This document shows positions 50,254 to 61,821 of a DNA stretch of 64,000 bases, piece after piece (position 1 is the stretch's first letter; each line of letters opens with the position of its first letter). The stretch is taken from contig OY856187.1 in NCBI GenBank assembly GCA_963693315.1, positions 70,908,033 to 70,972,032 on the forward strand, written 5' to 3'. Below the pieces are notes generated by a model. That model saw nothing but the letters and a program-made list of their open reading frames with translations. It was not told the origin of the DNA and did not search any database. This stretch comes from Diogma glabrata (taxonomy: Eukaryota; Arthropoda; Insecta; Diptera; Cylindrotomidae). Position numbers and translations under genes: made by a program.

Positions 50254-50856
50254 TTTTTACTCCTAAATCGAAAAACATATATTCTTTCTATAACACATGC
50301 ACAAACAATATTCAATTTTGTTTCATCAACCAAAATATGTATATGTTACACATACACCTAAAAAATAATTTAATTCTTTCAAATAGTTGATTTCTCCTGC
50401 GAAAATATTTATTGCACACGAAAAACTAAATGTTACACATCAAAATATTTATAAAAGAAATTTAAATCTAAACACGCCATCTTTATCGTAAGATTAGTAT
50501 TAAAATATATTACTAAGACTGTTACTAGAACTGTTTGGACTCATGCTAAGTTATTTAAAACTTGCTGAATCAAATTATTCAACTATTTAGGATCAAGGTG
50601 GAATCTAGTATTAGTAAGAATTAGTAATTATGAGTAGTAAGCTTGCAATGAAGATAGCGTGTTCTAGTTTATATCTAAATTTCTTTATACATTTGTTTAT
50701 AAATTTGCTCTACCCTCATGCTGCAAACAACACTCTTGTTTGAAAATTGCGTTCGCACTAGTTTACAATATACTATTTTCAAATACTCACGCACTTAATT
50801 TTTGTTTTGCTAAGTTTGATGCGTTCGTTTAAAAAAAAAAAAAAAAATATGGAGAA

Positions 50857-52338
50857 GCTGAAATCTCACAGCTCTGAGATATCAAGACTTCGGTCTGGGT
50901 TAACGATTTTGATATAGTTTTCGGCAAAAAACGTTTATGAGGACATGGTTTTTAGTTTTGGGCAGCGATGTACATCAAACATAACTCTTTGTTAAAGTAC
51001 AAGTATTTTTTATCTCTGTTTAGAAATTTATTACGAAACTAACACGAAACATCAATACGTTGCCGGAAAATTATAATCAAAATTCCAAAAATTTCAGTCC
51101 CTCCATATTTTCTTTCAAAATTCCAAAAATATTGTAAAAACTAAATAAAAAAAATAAAATTTTTCAAAATTCTAAAAATATTCCAAAAATTATTACAAAA
51201 TCAAAGATTAAAATTTTTTTCAAACATTCTAAAAATATTGCATAAATTTTAACAAAATCAAAAATTTAATCTTTTTTCTAAATTCCAATAATATTCCAAA
51301 AATTCTTAAAAATTTAAACTTTTCCAAAATTCTAAAAATATTGCAAAAATTATTACAAATCAAAAATTCAAAGTTTTTTCAAAATTCCAAAAATTATAAT
51401 AAAATCAAAAATATAAAATTTTTCAAAATTCTAAAAATATTCCAAAAATTATTACAAAATCAAAAACTAAAACTTTTTCCAAAATTCCAAAAATATTTCA
51501 AAAACTATAACAAATTCAAAAATTTCCATGCCCAATTTCATTTTCAATTACATTTACGTCAAAAACAGCTACATTTCTTTCCAAAAAATTGGCTAAAAAA
51601 ATAAATGAAATCGTTTTTTGACACACATTGTTTTTTTGACAAACTTATAATGCCATAATTCTCTATAATAATAATAAATTTTCATGTCATACAAACTATT
51701 AATTTTATTTTTTTTCCCAAAAAATTGGGTAAAATATAAATAAAACCTTTCTTTTGACACACTTGACAACATTTTTTGACAAACTTATAATGCCATGATT
51801 CTCAATAATAATAATAAAATTTCATTTCAAACAAACAATTAATTTTATTTTTTTCCAAAAAATTGGGTAAAAAAATAAATAAAAATCTTTCTTTTGACAC
51901 ACTTGACAACTTTTTTTGACCAAATTATAATGCAATAATCTAGTTTTTGATTTCACATACCAATCCCTACCATCAAGATTTCTCCAATTCAATGTTCCTA
52001 CTCGTAATCACTTAAAATGAACGTTTTTTAAACCAAAAATATGAAAATTTGCTATTTTTGTCACACTTAATGATTTTTTTGACACACTTCCGGTACAGTT
52101 ATCGAACACAGCGTCCTTTCGGACCTGTCTCTTGAGTAAACCTATTTTTAGAAAATCACTCCAGCGGTTTTTCCTGCAACGGCGTAGGTAATTGCGGACG
52201 GCAGACAGACATACATTTTTTTTTGCTTTTTTAGAATCAGTAGGTCCTAAAACGTCGAGAAATACCAAAAAAAGTGGGGGTAAGAATTTCACTTTTGGCT
52301 CATAAATGTAATACTTAGGTCTTTCAGACCGAAGTAAT
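50857..52338 (+). repeat. ACTTCGGTCTG repeat family, full copy 2 (1.5 kb)
   Basis: Same start (GCTGAAATCTCACAGCTCTG, with its hairpin) and same inverted pair, at 50887-50897 and 52325-52335. The terminal hairpin GGTCT-TTC-AGACC is present. It has three ~140-bp GACAAACTTATAATGC units (51638, 51778, 51918) and no (AT)n tract. An A-run and ATATGGAGAA precede it. No coding capacity. Confidence 0.9.
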
Positions 52339-52339
52339 T

Positions 52340-52764
52340 ATTTGTTTGAATGTTTGCGTAGTTATTGACCTATTATTATATGAAATAAATTAAAAGGCAT
52401 TAAATAAATTAAAAGATAATTAAAAGGCACATCTTATGAACAGGAACGGTAACAAAATAAAAAAAATTTAAAGATAAAATTTTAGAAAAATGAAAAAACA
52501 ATTCAGAGTTATACCGGTATTGCTAATTCGCTTCCGGTTTTGTAAAGGTCACGGTATACCCGTATTCCGGTTGTTCGGTATTCAGTATACATGGTATTGA
52601 ATGGTCTAAATAGGATGAAGTTTTGATACTATTTCTGAATAGAAATAGACCTTCAAGTCTGTTATCATATCAACTCTCGTTAAACACATACTTCATGGAC
52701 CTGTTAAGTTGCCCTTAATGATTCTGTTGACCTGGCTCCTACTCTTATCCTTTTCAGTATTCTG
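52340..52764. other. Unassigned sequence
   Basis: Contains clustered ACCGGTAT/CCGGTT-type motifs around 52513-52600 but no gene. Confidence 0.4.
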
Positions 52765-52862
52765 CAGTAATGGGACCTACGTCTTAAAAGGTATTTATGT
52801 GTTGTTGTGATTACATATTGTAATCCCTATAACACAGCACGTTTTATTAAAAAAAAAAAAAG
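52765..52862 (+). repeat. Short 3' end of a LINE family with poly(A)
   Basis: TGGGACCTACGTCTTAAAAG, TATTTATGTGTTGTTGTGAT and ACAGCACGTTTTATTAAAAA with a pure A tail. It is a severely 5'-truncated copy of the family whose RT tail is at 60990-61480. Confidence 0.75.
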
Positions 52863-54485
52863 GTTGATTATGTTAGGACTATGAACAAAAACTGTTTGGA
52901 CAAATTTTAGCAGAATATAAAATATTTTATTTCACTTGATGCTATCATAGCTGTTGCAATAAGAAAAAATGCAAAAGAATTGACACTAGTGTTGAATAAC
53001 TGATCAAATTTTTTACCTGTTTTAAAAAACAGGATTTTGCAGATGTATGAAATAGAGGTAATCTTCATTTAGTATTTGGATTATTGGGAACGTAAGCTAA
53101 ATCAACCACATTAAAATATGAATTTCAAAAAAGTAATAGCCTTTAAAAGAACGATCTAGTTTTGACTTGCCGCGTTAGCCAGAATCCAGTGTACCAATCA
53201 ACCGAAAATCAGTGTTGCAGTCTGCTAATGTTACCCATCAACATCAACTAGAAATGTTGGATCGTATATAATAGTGTATTGTGTGTTACTTTTGAGAAAA
53301 TCAAAGCAAAAATTATTTCCATTTTGAAGGAACTGAAATCCGTTTGGGTATAATACAAAAGCATTTTTGACAGCATCCAGTTGGATGTCATTTGAATGGT
53401 TTGTTTTTTAATTACAGTATATTAATTTTTACTAATTTTTCTTTTTCTTCTGTTCCACCACCGTAGCTCAGACCGTAAGCATTTATTAATGTAAGCATTA
53501 GCTGCCTAAGATTGATGCTCAATAATTTTAAAAGCGTGTGTCATATGATAAGACATACTTTTTGTAAAAAAACTAACTGTCCAATTAATTATCCAAGTGA
53601 ATCCAAAAGTATACTATACATACTAACTAGATTTTGCATCTTATGGCAAAAAATGTAGACTGTTAGTAAACCCTGGGCGACCGAGATACACTCGCCCTTA
53701 TTATGTTTCAATTAATTTTTTTTTAAATGTTTAATTTAATTTGATAAATTAATGCAATATGACTCAAACCAAATAACATTTAAGTTTGGATTATTAGGAA
53801 TTCACGAATAGCAACAACTAACTATATTGTTAACTAATATGATAACTTAATTATGTTTAAAAAAATATATCTAAATAAATTTTTATACCGACGCCACAAA
53901 AATTGTTCGATTTGCGATTTATGACATCTCTAATTCCATTTTGTCAATTTTTAAGGCTAAAAACAAAGTCGGTAATGTGTTATAATCGTTATAAGCTTAA
54001 TACCCAAAATTATTCTGTTATAGTTTATTTATTCAAAGAATTTGGATTTCGTGATGATGTTAAAAGTTGAAAAACTACAAATTGATATTGAAATATTCAG
54101 AAATAGGTATTGCAAAATTAACGAAGAAATTGAATATTCGTAATCCGTTGATTGAAAATTAGGAAGAAAACACATAAATCTCTCAACTGTTTTAGAAATA
54201 TTTGTAAAAATCATTGATCGCAATTCAAAATAGCACAACAGATACATTAGAGTCGTTTTAGTTGAAACATACACGGAACTAACATGTTTCAGAATATTGC
54301 ATCAATCTCAAGACCAGTGATACTGCTACAGTGATACCAGTGGTACGAAGTGTGTGTGATACAACCTCAGCATTCTATCGCCAAGAAAAGTTGAATTTTT
54401 TCAATCCATTCACGAGAATGTGACTTTACAGAAAGCTGCAAGGCTTTTCACCATGCAGATGCTGATACTGAGAACCTCAGTGCAG
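52863..54485. other. AT-rich stretch with no assignable gene
   Basis: Nothing supportable. A tRNA-like GTAGCTCAGACCGTAAGC near 53464 lacks any B-box. Confidence 0.45.
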
Positions 54486-54486
54486 C

Positions 54487-54742
54487 GGGATAAGTAAATT
54501 AAATATACCGTTGCTATCACGATTCATTTTCAAACCAAGATAATTTTTAATAAGCCCCAAATTTTGTATGTCGTATTTGGATTTTATTAATTTTTCAATA
54601 TTGGTGATCATGTTCATATCGTCTATGACACACATGATGTCATTTACGTAGTTAAGAACATAACAATTCTTGTCGCTATTTGCGATGTTGTATAAACAAT
54701 TATCATAATCACTTTGTTTATAGCCCCCTTGTATTAATAATT
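54487..54742 (-). pseudogene. Copia-like RT fragment
   Basis: The minus-strand frame reads LLIQGGYKQSDYDNCLYN, then CYVLNYVNDIMCV, IEKLIKSKYDIQNLGLIKNY and LGLKMNRDSNGIF. This is the C-terminal part of a Ty1/copia RT. Motif C reads YVND, so one catalytic Asp is Asn. It has the same orientation as the gag piece at 56156-56647 and is probably the same element with its middle deleted and replaced. Confidence 0.8.
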
Positions 54743-54744
54743 CC

Positions 54745-56152
54745 TGTTAATTTTTACTTCACCACAATTTTAAATTGTGTGAAGTAATGCAATCAATCGT
54801 GAAAAAAAAATCTTACATACCCCAAATTTTGTTTTTTCTTTTGTTTTGGACCATCTTCTATCTAAATAGCCAATAAAAATTTTGGTGTACGTCTGTGTGT
54901 GCGTGGGTGGGTGGGTGGGTGGACTTTCTGCAAAGGATCTTGATGAAACTTTGGCAAATGATACAAGTTCGCTTTAAAATGGAAGATCTGGATTCATTTC
55001 AAATTTGAACAAAATGGCGGGGGTCTCCCGAACACCTCTAAGCTTAAATCTTAAATAACTTCTAATTCCGGACTATGATCTTATTGGAACTTGGTATATA
55101 AGGTTCTAGTACAGTTTCCAATATTTCTGCATACCAACTTCCGGTTTGTCACTTCCGGTTTGTCACTTCCGGTTAAAAAGTTTTTTTCCAGGAGTTTATT
55201 CCTATTGTAGCCTACAATTACTGATCGATTTTCATGAAACGTTGGTAAAAGCTTTCAAGTAACATGAGAAAGATTTTATCAGCTTTTGGAGAACATTGGA
55301 TAAATGGTTTGGAGGTCCACCATACAACAGGTGTTTTTTTCCACAATGTTTTTATGTTTGTTGGGAGCATCAAACATTCTTTCGTTAATGAGTTTTGATG
55401 ACGCTTTGGAAAAAGATGCAAACATGTATGACAAGGAACTGATTAGTTTTTGAGCGATAGTGAACAAAATAGTGTGGGGTCCCTGGAGCACCTGTTTTTT
55501 GAAAGCTCTATAACATATGTACCTTATAATCAAATTGGATGAAACTTGGTACATTAGTATTTAGTATGGTTTACAATAGTTCTGTATCCCAACTTCCGGT
55601 TTTTCACTTCCGGTAAAAAAATTTTTTTGTACTTTTTTGAAGTTTTTTCAGTGTCCTTATGCACACTACACCATACAATAATGAAGTGATTATGATGAAA
55701 CTTATGGAAAAGATTCCAATTAGTGTGGGAAGATAATTATCATCTTTGGGGACACATTGATCAAGGTAGCAAGGGGTCTACCATACAACTGCTGACTTTT
55801 CACACTTTGTTTTGAAGTTTGTTGGGAGCATACATACTTAATTCATTAATCAATTTTAATGACACTTTAGAAAAAAATGGAGACTTAAATGACAAAGAAC
55901 TGATTAGTTTTTGGACAATATTGGGTAAGGGGTACGGGGCCTCCCGAACACCTGTTTACAGTGTCACCCTTTTTGCAATGTTTGTTGGGAGCACACAGCA
56001 TTTGCTCGTGAATGAATTTTGATGACACTTTGGAAAAAGATACAAACATGTATGGCAAGGAACTGATTATTTTTTAGCGATAGTACACAAAGTGGTGCGG
56101 GTGTCCCAAACACCTGTTTTTTTAAAGCTCAATAACATCCGTACCTGATAAT
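54745..56152. repeat. Repeat element with CTTCCGGT motifs and degenerate tandem units
   Basis: It begins with a hairpin (TTTTTACTTCACCACAATTT...AAATTGTGTGAAGTAA, 54753-54794), then a GT-rich segment. Repeated blocks follow: GATGAAAC-type, ACTTCCGGTTTxTCACTTCC (55136, 55589), TTTGTTGGGAGCA (55356, 55817, 55981) and AAGGAACTGATTA (55434, 55898, 56057). The copies are 60-80% alike by eye. It lies between the copia-like gag and RT fragments. No coding capacity. Confidence 0.7.
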
Positions 56153-56155
56153 TGT

Positions 56156-56647
56156 TCACTGGTCGTGATTCAATAGACAATGGAATCTAACAAGCATACC
56201 CAACATTGTTGCCGATCTCCAATCGTCAACAGTAATTTCCATTGCCAAATCAACAGTTTGCTGGAACGAGCGCTTAATAGTAGCAATGTTTGCTTGCATA
56301 TCATCACCATCATGAAAACGGAGCTGCTTTAAATTTCGCATTAAATGAATTCTGCATAGACTGTACTCTTTTCATAGTAATCCTTCATTGCTTTCCATGC
56401 TCCTTTTTCTGTAGTCGTATCCCGTATCTGAAACAATTGATCAGCTTCAATACAAGGGTCTATCGTTGAATATGCCTTTGTTTCTTTTTGCCCCATTGGA
56501 TGCAGAAACAATATCAGGCTTAATTTCTAAATCAACTACCTTCAATGATTCATCGCGTAACAATGCCAAACGCATGTGAATTTTCCACGTAAAATAGTAA
56601 GTTGAGCTTAATTTACTAAATGGGAATAAATCTCGTGCCAACGCCAT
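56156..56647 (-). pseudogene. gag: Copia-like gag N-terminus
   Basis: The minus strand starts at ATG (56647): MALARDLFPFSKLSSTYY, then FTWKIHMRLALL and LKVVDLE, the W-x-x-x-M pattern of copia-type Gag. In a shifted frame it continues with DQLFQIRDTTTEKGAWKAMK then YYEKST, and in a third with LKQLRFHDGDDMQANIATIK. Two frameshifts and a stop separate the parts, so it is inactive. A primer-binding-site-like sequence lies ~120 bp upstream of the ATG (near 56765). Confidence 0.75.
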
Positions 56648-56738
56648 TATGTATATGAGGTACAACACACTGATTTAAACAATGAAAATCACAAATACAA
56701 TAAAATTTGTTTTATTTATCCGTGTCGAAAAAATATAA

Positions 56739-56857
56739 TTTCCGGGCGAATTCTGGGCCCATAACCTATTGAAATGAAGAACAAAATATATTTGTTATAT
56801 TATATAACAACTTACTTTTCAATAGATTTTGGGCCCAGAAGTCGCCCGGAAATAATA
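56739..56857. repeat. Inverted repeat containing the copia-like primer-binding site twice
   Basis: The arms ATTTCCGGGCGA...TCTGGGCCCA...CTATTGAAA face each other across ~45 bp of A/T. In the left arm, read on the minus strand, AATAGGTTATGGGCCCAGAA matches the primer-binding region used by copia elements (GGTTATGGGCCCAG) placed just before gag. The second arm is a diverged inverted copy of the same junction. Confidence 0.7.
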
Positions 56858-57524
56858 TTTTTGCAATTAAGCCATAAGCAATTTTCCAGTTAAGCTCACC
56901 TCTTGGGATGATGCAAACTCAGATTAAATTTATTTAAGAACATATGAAGATATTGAAACAATTCCTATGTTGCTGTGAACAATTTCTCAAAAATTCTAAT
57001 TTCACTTATCTCGACGTCAATCAGAAACATGGATAGATTTGAATTAATCTGAATGGTGAGCCATTGGTGAGCAATTAAACGCATGTATCTAAGATAATTT
57101 GAGGTTTCTAATTTGAAGGCATGTGTTTTGGTTTCTCTCAGTTGGCTCTCTTTAGTGTCACACTGATTCGAATAATATCTCAAACTATATCCTCACTCCA
57201 AAGTAGAATAATAATCATCGCTATCAAATTCATCCACAGTATTATCATTATTTTGTTATAACACACATATAGTTATTGGTTGACTTTGACCTAGTAAAGC
57301 GGTTGGGCGATAATTAGAGCCAGAAAAGCTAACTGCTCTAGTTTTGTCGAGAAAATATGCCATTTTCCAAAAGGCTGATTTAAATTTCTCTAAAATAATA
57401 TTATGTGGGTTTGTTCATATTCCGTGATGATTAAGAATCCGTTTAAGACCCATAAAAACAAATATACTATTATTTCAAGTGACTGTGATGAATATTTAAA
57501 GTTCGTTAGTTTGGCGACGATCTT

Positions 57525-57630
57525 ACAACGGTTTTTCTTTAATAAAATGTGTTGTGTAGTAGGCATTCCAATATGTGTCACAACAACACATAAAAACCTT
57601 TTAGGACCAAGGTCTCACAACGTTAAACAA
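57525..57630 (-). repeat. Short 3' end of a LINE family (antisense copy)
   Basis: On the minus strand: CGTTGTGAGACCTTGGTCCT, AAAAGGTTTTTATGTGTTGT, TGTGACACATATTGGAATGC, ending ACATTTTATTAAAGAAAA. It belongs to the same family as 33362-33480, 52765-52862 and 61428-61480. The plus-strand frame over it is a by-product. Confidence 0.75.
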
Positions 57631-57679
57631 TTACAAAAATGTCATTCGGTTAACATGAATGTTATTTAACTTAAATCCT

Positions 57680-59460
57680 CGTGATTTTTTTTAGGTTAAT
57701 ATTGTTGTATTAACAGCAATTAATCGATAAACTTTTACCAACTTTGGATGCACTAGCACAATCTAGAGAATGTTATAACTCAGGGCAACTCACGACAAAA
57801 ATTATTTTTGTTTTTTGTTTTAGTAGTCAAAGGAACGATACTATGGTTTTGTTTGACTTGGTATAACTACTTTTTTCTAGAATTCGGTTTTGACAATTGC
57901 AACTCAATACGGATGAATAAACAGTAAGCTAAGATGCTCTACATTTGTCAATGTGCTGGTGAGAATCATATGCAGAATTGTTTTCCAATCATTTAATCTG
58001 TTGACATTTCTCCATAAGTGAATTTTAATATCTGGTTGTTATTAAATAATTATTACAATGAAAAGCAAAGTTTATTTTATTTAAAAACAGAAACTTAGAA
58101 TAAGTGAATGTAAAATCCTAAGAACTTTCGCTTTTCGCATTATTTATTGTCTTGCAACTATAATATAACCTAAAAGCTTACAAATAAAATTAACATAATC
58201 ATTTCGTTTACCTTTTATGAGACCACTTTTGGTTTCATTTGATTGGATTTAACAAAATTTTCATTTAAAACTTCATTAATTGGATTGATATTTGTTTTAA
58301 TACCACCTACATTTTATTAAGTTCACCAATAATTTTCTATTTATGGGTTCAGAGAAACGACAACAAAAAAATCCCTGATATCATTTTACCACCAAAATCA
58401 ATATCAATCGATAACTTTTATTTGCAATTTTGTTATTGTTTTAGTTTTTACTTAATTAAATTAGACGAGTTTTGGAGTACATAACCCATACATAATAATG
58501 TCAAATTTTTTTTCGTTTTCCATCAAATTTTTAGGAATACATAATAATGAAAATTACTATTTCCCTAAAGAAAATGTTTCTCGTAAATGGCGAATCTAAA
58601 ATATTTCGATTTATTTAAAATGTACGTCGATGGTGATGGTCTCAAAGAATTCGTTAAGCAAAAATGTTAGTTAAGTGGATTTGGTTGCCTTTAAGTGGCA
58701 ACATAACTTTAGTGTATAAATTCTTTATGTGAATAAAGCAAAATTATGATTTTACTAAAATAAAAATAATAATTGTGAAGTGATTTTAATACGAAAATTT
58801 AATGTTGTTTCTAAAATTTTCTATAATTTTCTTGAAATATGTTTGATGTTGTCTTAAGAAAAAATTTAGTTGAGATTTTTTTTATAATATGAAAGAAGTG
58901 TTTATTTATATTAATATTAGAAAAATAACTTTTAATTCTGATAATTCTCAAATCAAATATCTAATTCATGCAAATAAAGTTTGTCTTTGGTTTTTGTCTA
59001 TAAATTTAGAATAATAAGTTTAAACAAATAGTTTTGTGATTTAGGTGTAGTAGATTGTGTTGTAAGTTAATTTAGCAAGCAAGAAGGATTAAAAATATTT
59101 GTTTAGGCTTTTCCTTAACAAAAACAGGAATTCTGATGTAATATTATAAATCTATTAACAGTTTTTGTGTCTCCTCTTCAAGTAAAAGTTGACAAAGTGA
59201 TAATGTTCCTGTCGCCGTCAATTAACTCGAGAAATCGGTATTAAAGCAAAATAGCTATTTCGCTATAATAACTACTGCTTAAAAATAATGGATACTAAGC
59301 TTAACGTCTTAAGAATATAAGACATAGTGAATGCAAATTTGATCTTTCTCTATAACGTTTAAAACTCAATCATTTCGAAAACTCTATCTGAAATTCAGTC
59401 CTTAGGAGCTCAAGTGTAAGAGTTTAATTTTTCCTCGTTGTTGACGTTGTTTTGTCGGCT
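57680..59460. other. AT-rich stretch with no assignable gene
   Basis: No coding or repeat structure identified. Confidence 0.5.
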
Positions 59461-59468
59461 CTTAGTAC

Positions 59469-60222
59469 TAGGGTTTCTCATTTCCCGTAGAAATTCAAAT
59501 CCCGGGAAGCCGGGACAAAAAATATCCAATTCCCGGGATCCCGGGAAATCCCGGGAAACGCTAAAAAGCTAGATTTTTCTAATTGGGTGGTAGAAAAATG
59601 TGCAAAATTAAAACAGCACAAAAAATGCGCTATTGATTTTTATATTTCCATTATTTTTATTTAGAAAAACTTCAAAAATTAAATAAAAAAGAATACATAA
59701 AAAACAAAACAAAAATAAATTCATAATACTAATTTTTAAACAATTTTTCAAAAAACTAGGTTGTCAATGGCGCCATCACTCAATTTTGTCCGAATTTTCG
59801 TGACGAAACGTCCATTGAACCATCCGTCCAAGAGAACCATTAAACATAAATTAAGAGAAATGAAGCGCAAGTTTTAGGTAGATTTCTCAGAAAAATCTAC
59901 CTATTTTAAGTTTTATTGGTTTTAATTTGTTGTGTTTATATGTGTCAAAAAAACCATACAAAAAACCATGATACCATATGTGTCAAAAAAATATTTTCCT
60001 AATTTTGAACGAAAATAATTACTACAGAGGGAAAAGAATTAAAAACTACTCGATTTTCGAGTGAGAAAACTTTTAATATCTTTGAAAAAAGTACAAAAAA
60101 ATGTTAATAAAAATTAGCGGGATACCCGGGATCCCGGGGTGAAATCCCGGGAAAACGGGATGAAAATTTACCCCCGGGATCCCGGGAAAACGGGATCCCG
60201 GGATCCCGTTTGAGAAACCCTA
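59469..60222. mobile_element. hAT-like non-autonomous element with 8-bp TSD and CCCGGGATCCCGGG repeats
   Basis: The termini TAGGGTTTCTCA and TGAGAAACCCTA are exact inverted repeats. CTTAGTAC flanks both sides perfectly (59461-59468 and 60223-60230), and 8-bp duplications are the hAT hallmark. Within ~110 bp of each end lie several copies of CCCGGGATCCCGGGAA-like sequence, in a setting of otherwise A/T-rich DNA. They are probably subterminal transposase-binding repeats. No transposase frame is present. Confidence 0.92.
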
Positions 60223-60550
60223 CTTAGTACTACTCGTCTGAATTTGTATCTAATTCAGGAATACTGTTTGGGTGACCATCTCTGCCGAGATCTTGACTTG
60301 GAGTCTTATGGCTTCATGAACGGCTCATCCCTTATAATTTAGGAAACTCAGAAAATGGCCATGTTAATATTTTAAAGACTACGTCAGCTCCCTAGGGCAG
60401 AACACGATTTTTTTGAAATGACCTAGAAGTCTTTAGAAGCTTCTAAAATTTTTTTTAGAAGCTCCTAAAATGCGACATATTTACTTACAACCTATACTGA
60501 AACTATAATACCACTGAGAAGTTTATTTCAGAAGTCTGAGAAATCCAAAT

Positions 60551-60774
60551 ATACAGGGTGAACCATTTAACTTGGCACAAAAATAGGTCTCAATTTAAGA
60601 AAAAGTGGTGGTCCATTAGAAGATTTGGAATCTTTATCTTAATAAAAAATAAATAATAACATTATGAAGCCTATCCAAAAAAAAAATTCAAAATTTTCAA
60701 AATTTTCAAAATTTTCAAAATTGCGTTGTTTGGAAGATATTGGGTTGTGCCAAGTTAAATGGTTCACCCTGTAT
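60551..60774. mobile_element. 224-bp MITE with perfect 28-bp TIRs
   Basis: 60551-60578 (beginning ATACAGGGTGAACCATTTAA) is the exact reverse complement of 60747-60774. The outer sequence is TA-rich, which fits a TA target site and the Tc1/mariner superfamily. The interior has a short TCAAAATTT tandem run near 60690. Perfect TIRs suggest recent activity. Confidence 0.92.
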
Positions 60775-60989
60775 ATATTTTACAATAATGTCAAACTTTC
60801 ATTTTTATCTGCTAGATATCTGGTACCTCAAGAATAACTATATTTGGCAGGTAAACACTACACGAAGGTGAAGAAAACCGATATTCTATTCGATATCTTG
60901 TAAATAAAATTATCGACAACTTATCTAGAACTGAAGAAATCGGGCATAATAATAAGTAGGAGTTAGGCCAATTGTTATTTGGTAAATCC

Positions 60990-61480
60990 TAAACAGGCTG
61001 CATTTTGTTGAGTATTGTTATCAAGTTTGGGTGCTGCATCTGTTACCTGTTCAAAAACGTGCTATATGAATTATTGGTGATCGAAATTTAACATTAAATC
61101 TTGATATTAAATTGCTACAAAATCGTCGAACTGTTTCTGATCTCGTTGTTTTTTATAAATAAAATATACTTTCTACCAGTGTTCAGATGAAATCAAATCC
61201 ATTATGCCTCAAACATATTATTTTCCCCGTTTACTTTTCAATCGGCTTGTGCAAACAATCAAACTATTGAGTTTACTCTCTGACAATGTAACTGTAACAG
61301 AATGGAGAAGGATTTCTTTGTCCGTGCATCGTATAATTGGAACGCTTTGCTCGAATCCATAGTCTTGGGGGCAATCCACAAAAGTTTAAAAAAGCATTCA
61401 TCAACACCACAGAACGCATGTTGTTGTGGGATCTAGGTCTAAAAGGTATTTACATGTTGTTGAGAAAAAAAATATTTACT
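60990..61480 (+). pseudogene. LINE RT C-terminus with 3' end
   Basis: Frames across this stretch give EYCYQVW, then PVQKRAI, GDRNLTLNLDIKLLQNRRTV and DLVVFYK, and later FFVRASYNWNALLESIVLGG and NPQKFKKAFI. Together these are the connection and C-terminal region of a jockey/CR1-like RT. Several frameshifts and stops are present. The last codons run straight into the TGTTGTTGTGGGATCTAGGT segment that recurs as short 3' ends elsewhere in the window, which identifies those as tails of this family. Confidence 0.75.
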
Positions 61481-61821
61481 TAAATATATTTCCATTTTTC
61501 TGGGAGCACATGAAATAAAAATAAATACAATAAATGATAATTTTACAAATCCAATTTATTTTATTACTTCAATATTTAATTAAAAATTCAAAAACATTCA
61601 TAGTTCATATAATAAAATAAAAAGATGTAAGACGTATAATGGTCCACATAACCAATTTAATGGGACTTTTGTGTTTGCTTTTTATTAAAAAGAAACTTGA
61701 TGTTAGGTTCCACAGCTTAATAACACGTACCTTGTGCTCGTCTTCTAAATGAACATCACCTATCTGAGTCCAACTTAAGGACTATCGTAAGATCGTAATT
61801 TGGTTTAAATATAAAAAAATT

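Noticed and set aside
53455..53520. tRNA-like CCGTAGCTCAGACCGTAAGC
   Set aside because: It resembles a D-arm but has no B-box or foldable remainder.
55218..55554. Two overlapping minus-strand frames in the CTTCCGGT repeat
   Set aside because: They do not persist in the other copies of the repeated blocks and show no domain.
57403..57669. 88-codon plus-strand frame
   Set aside because: It is antisense to the LINE 3' end at 57525-57630, and the rest is low-complexity sequence.
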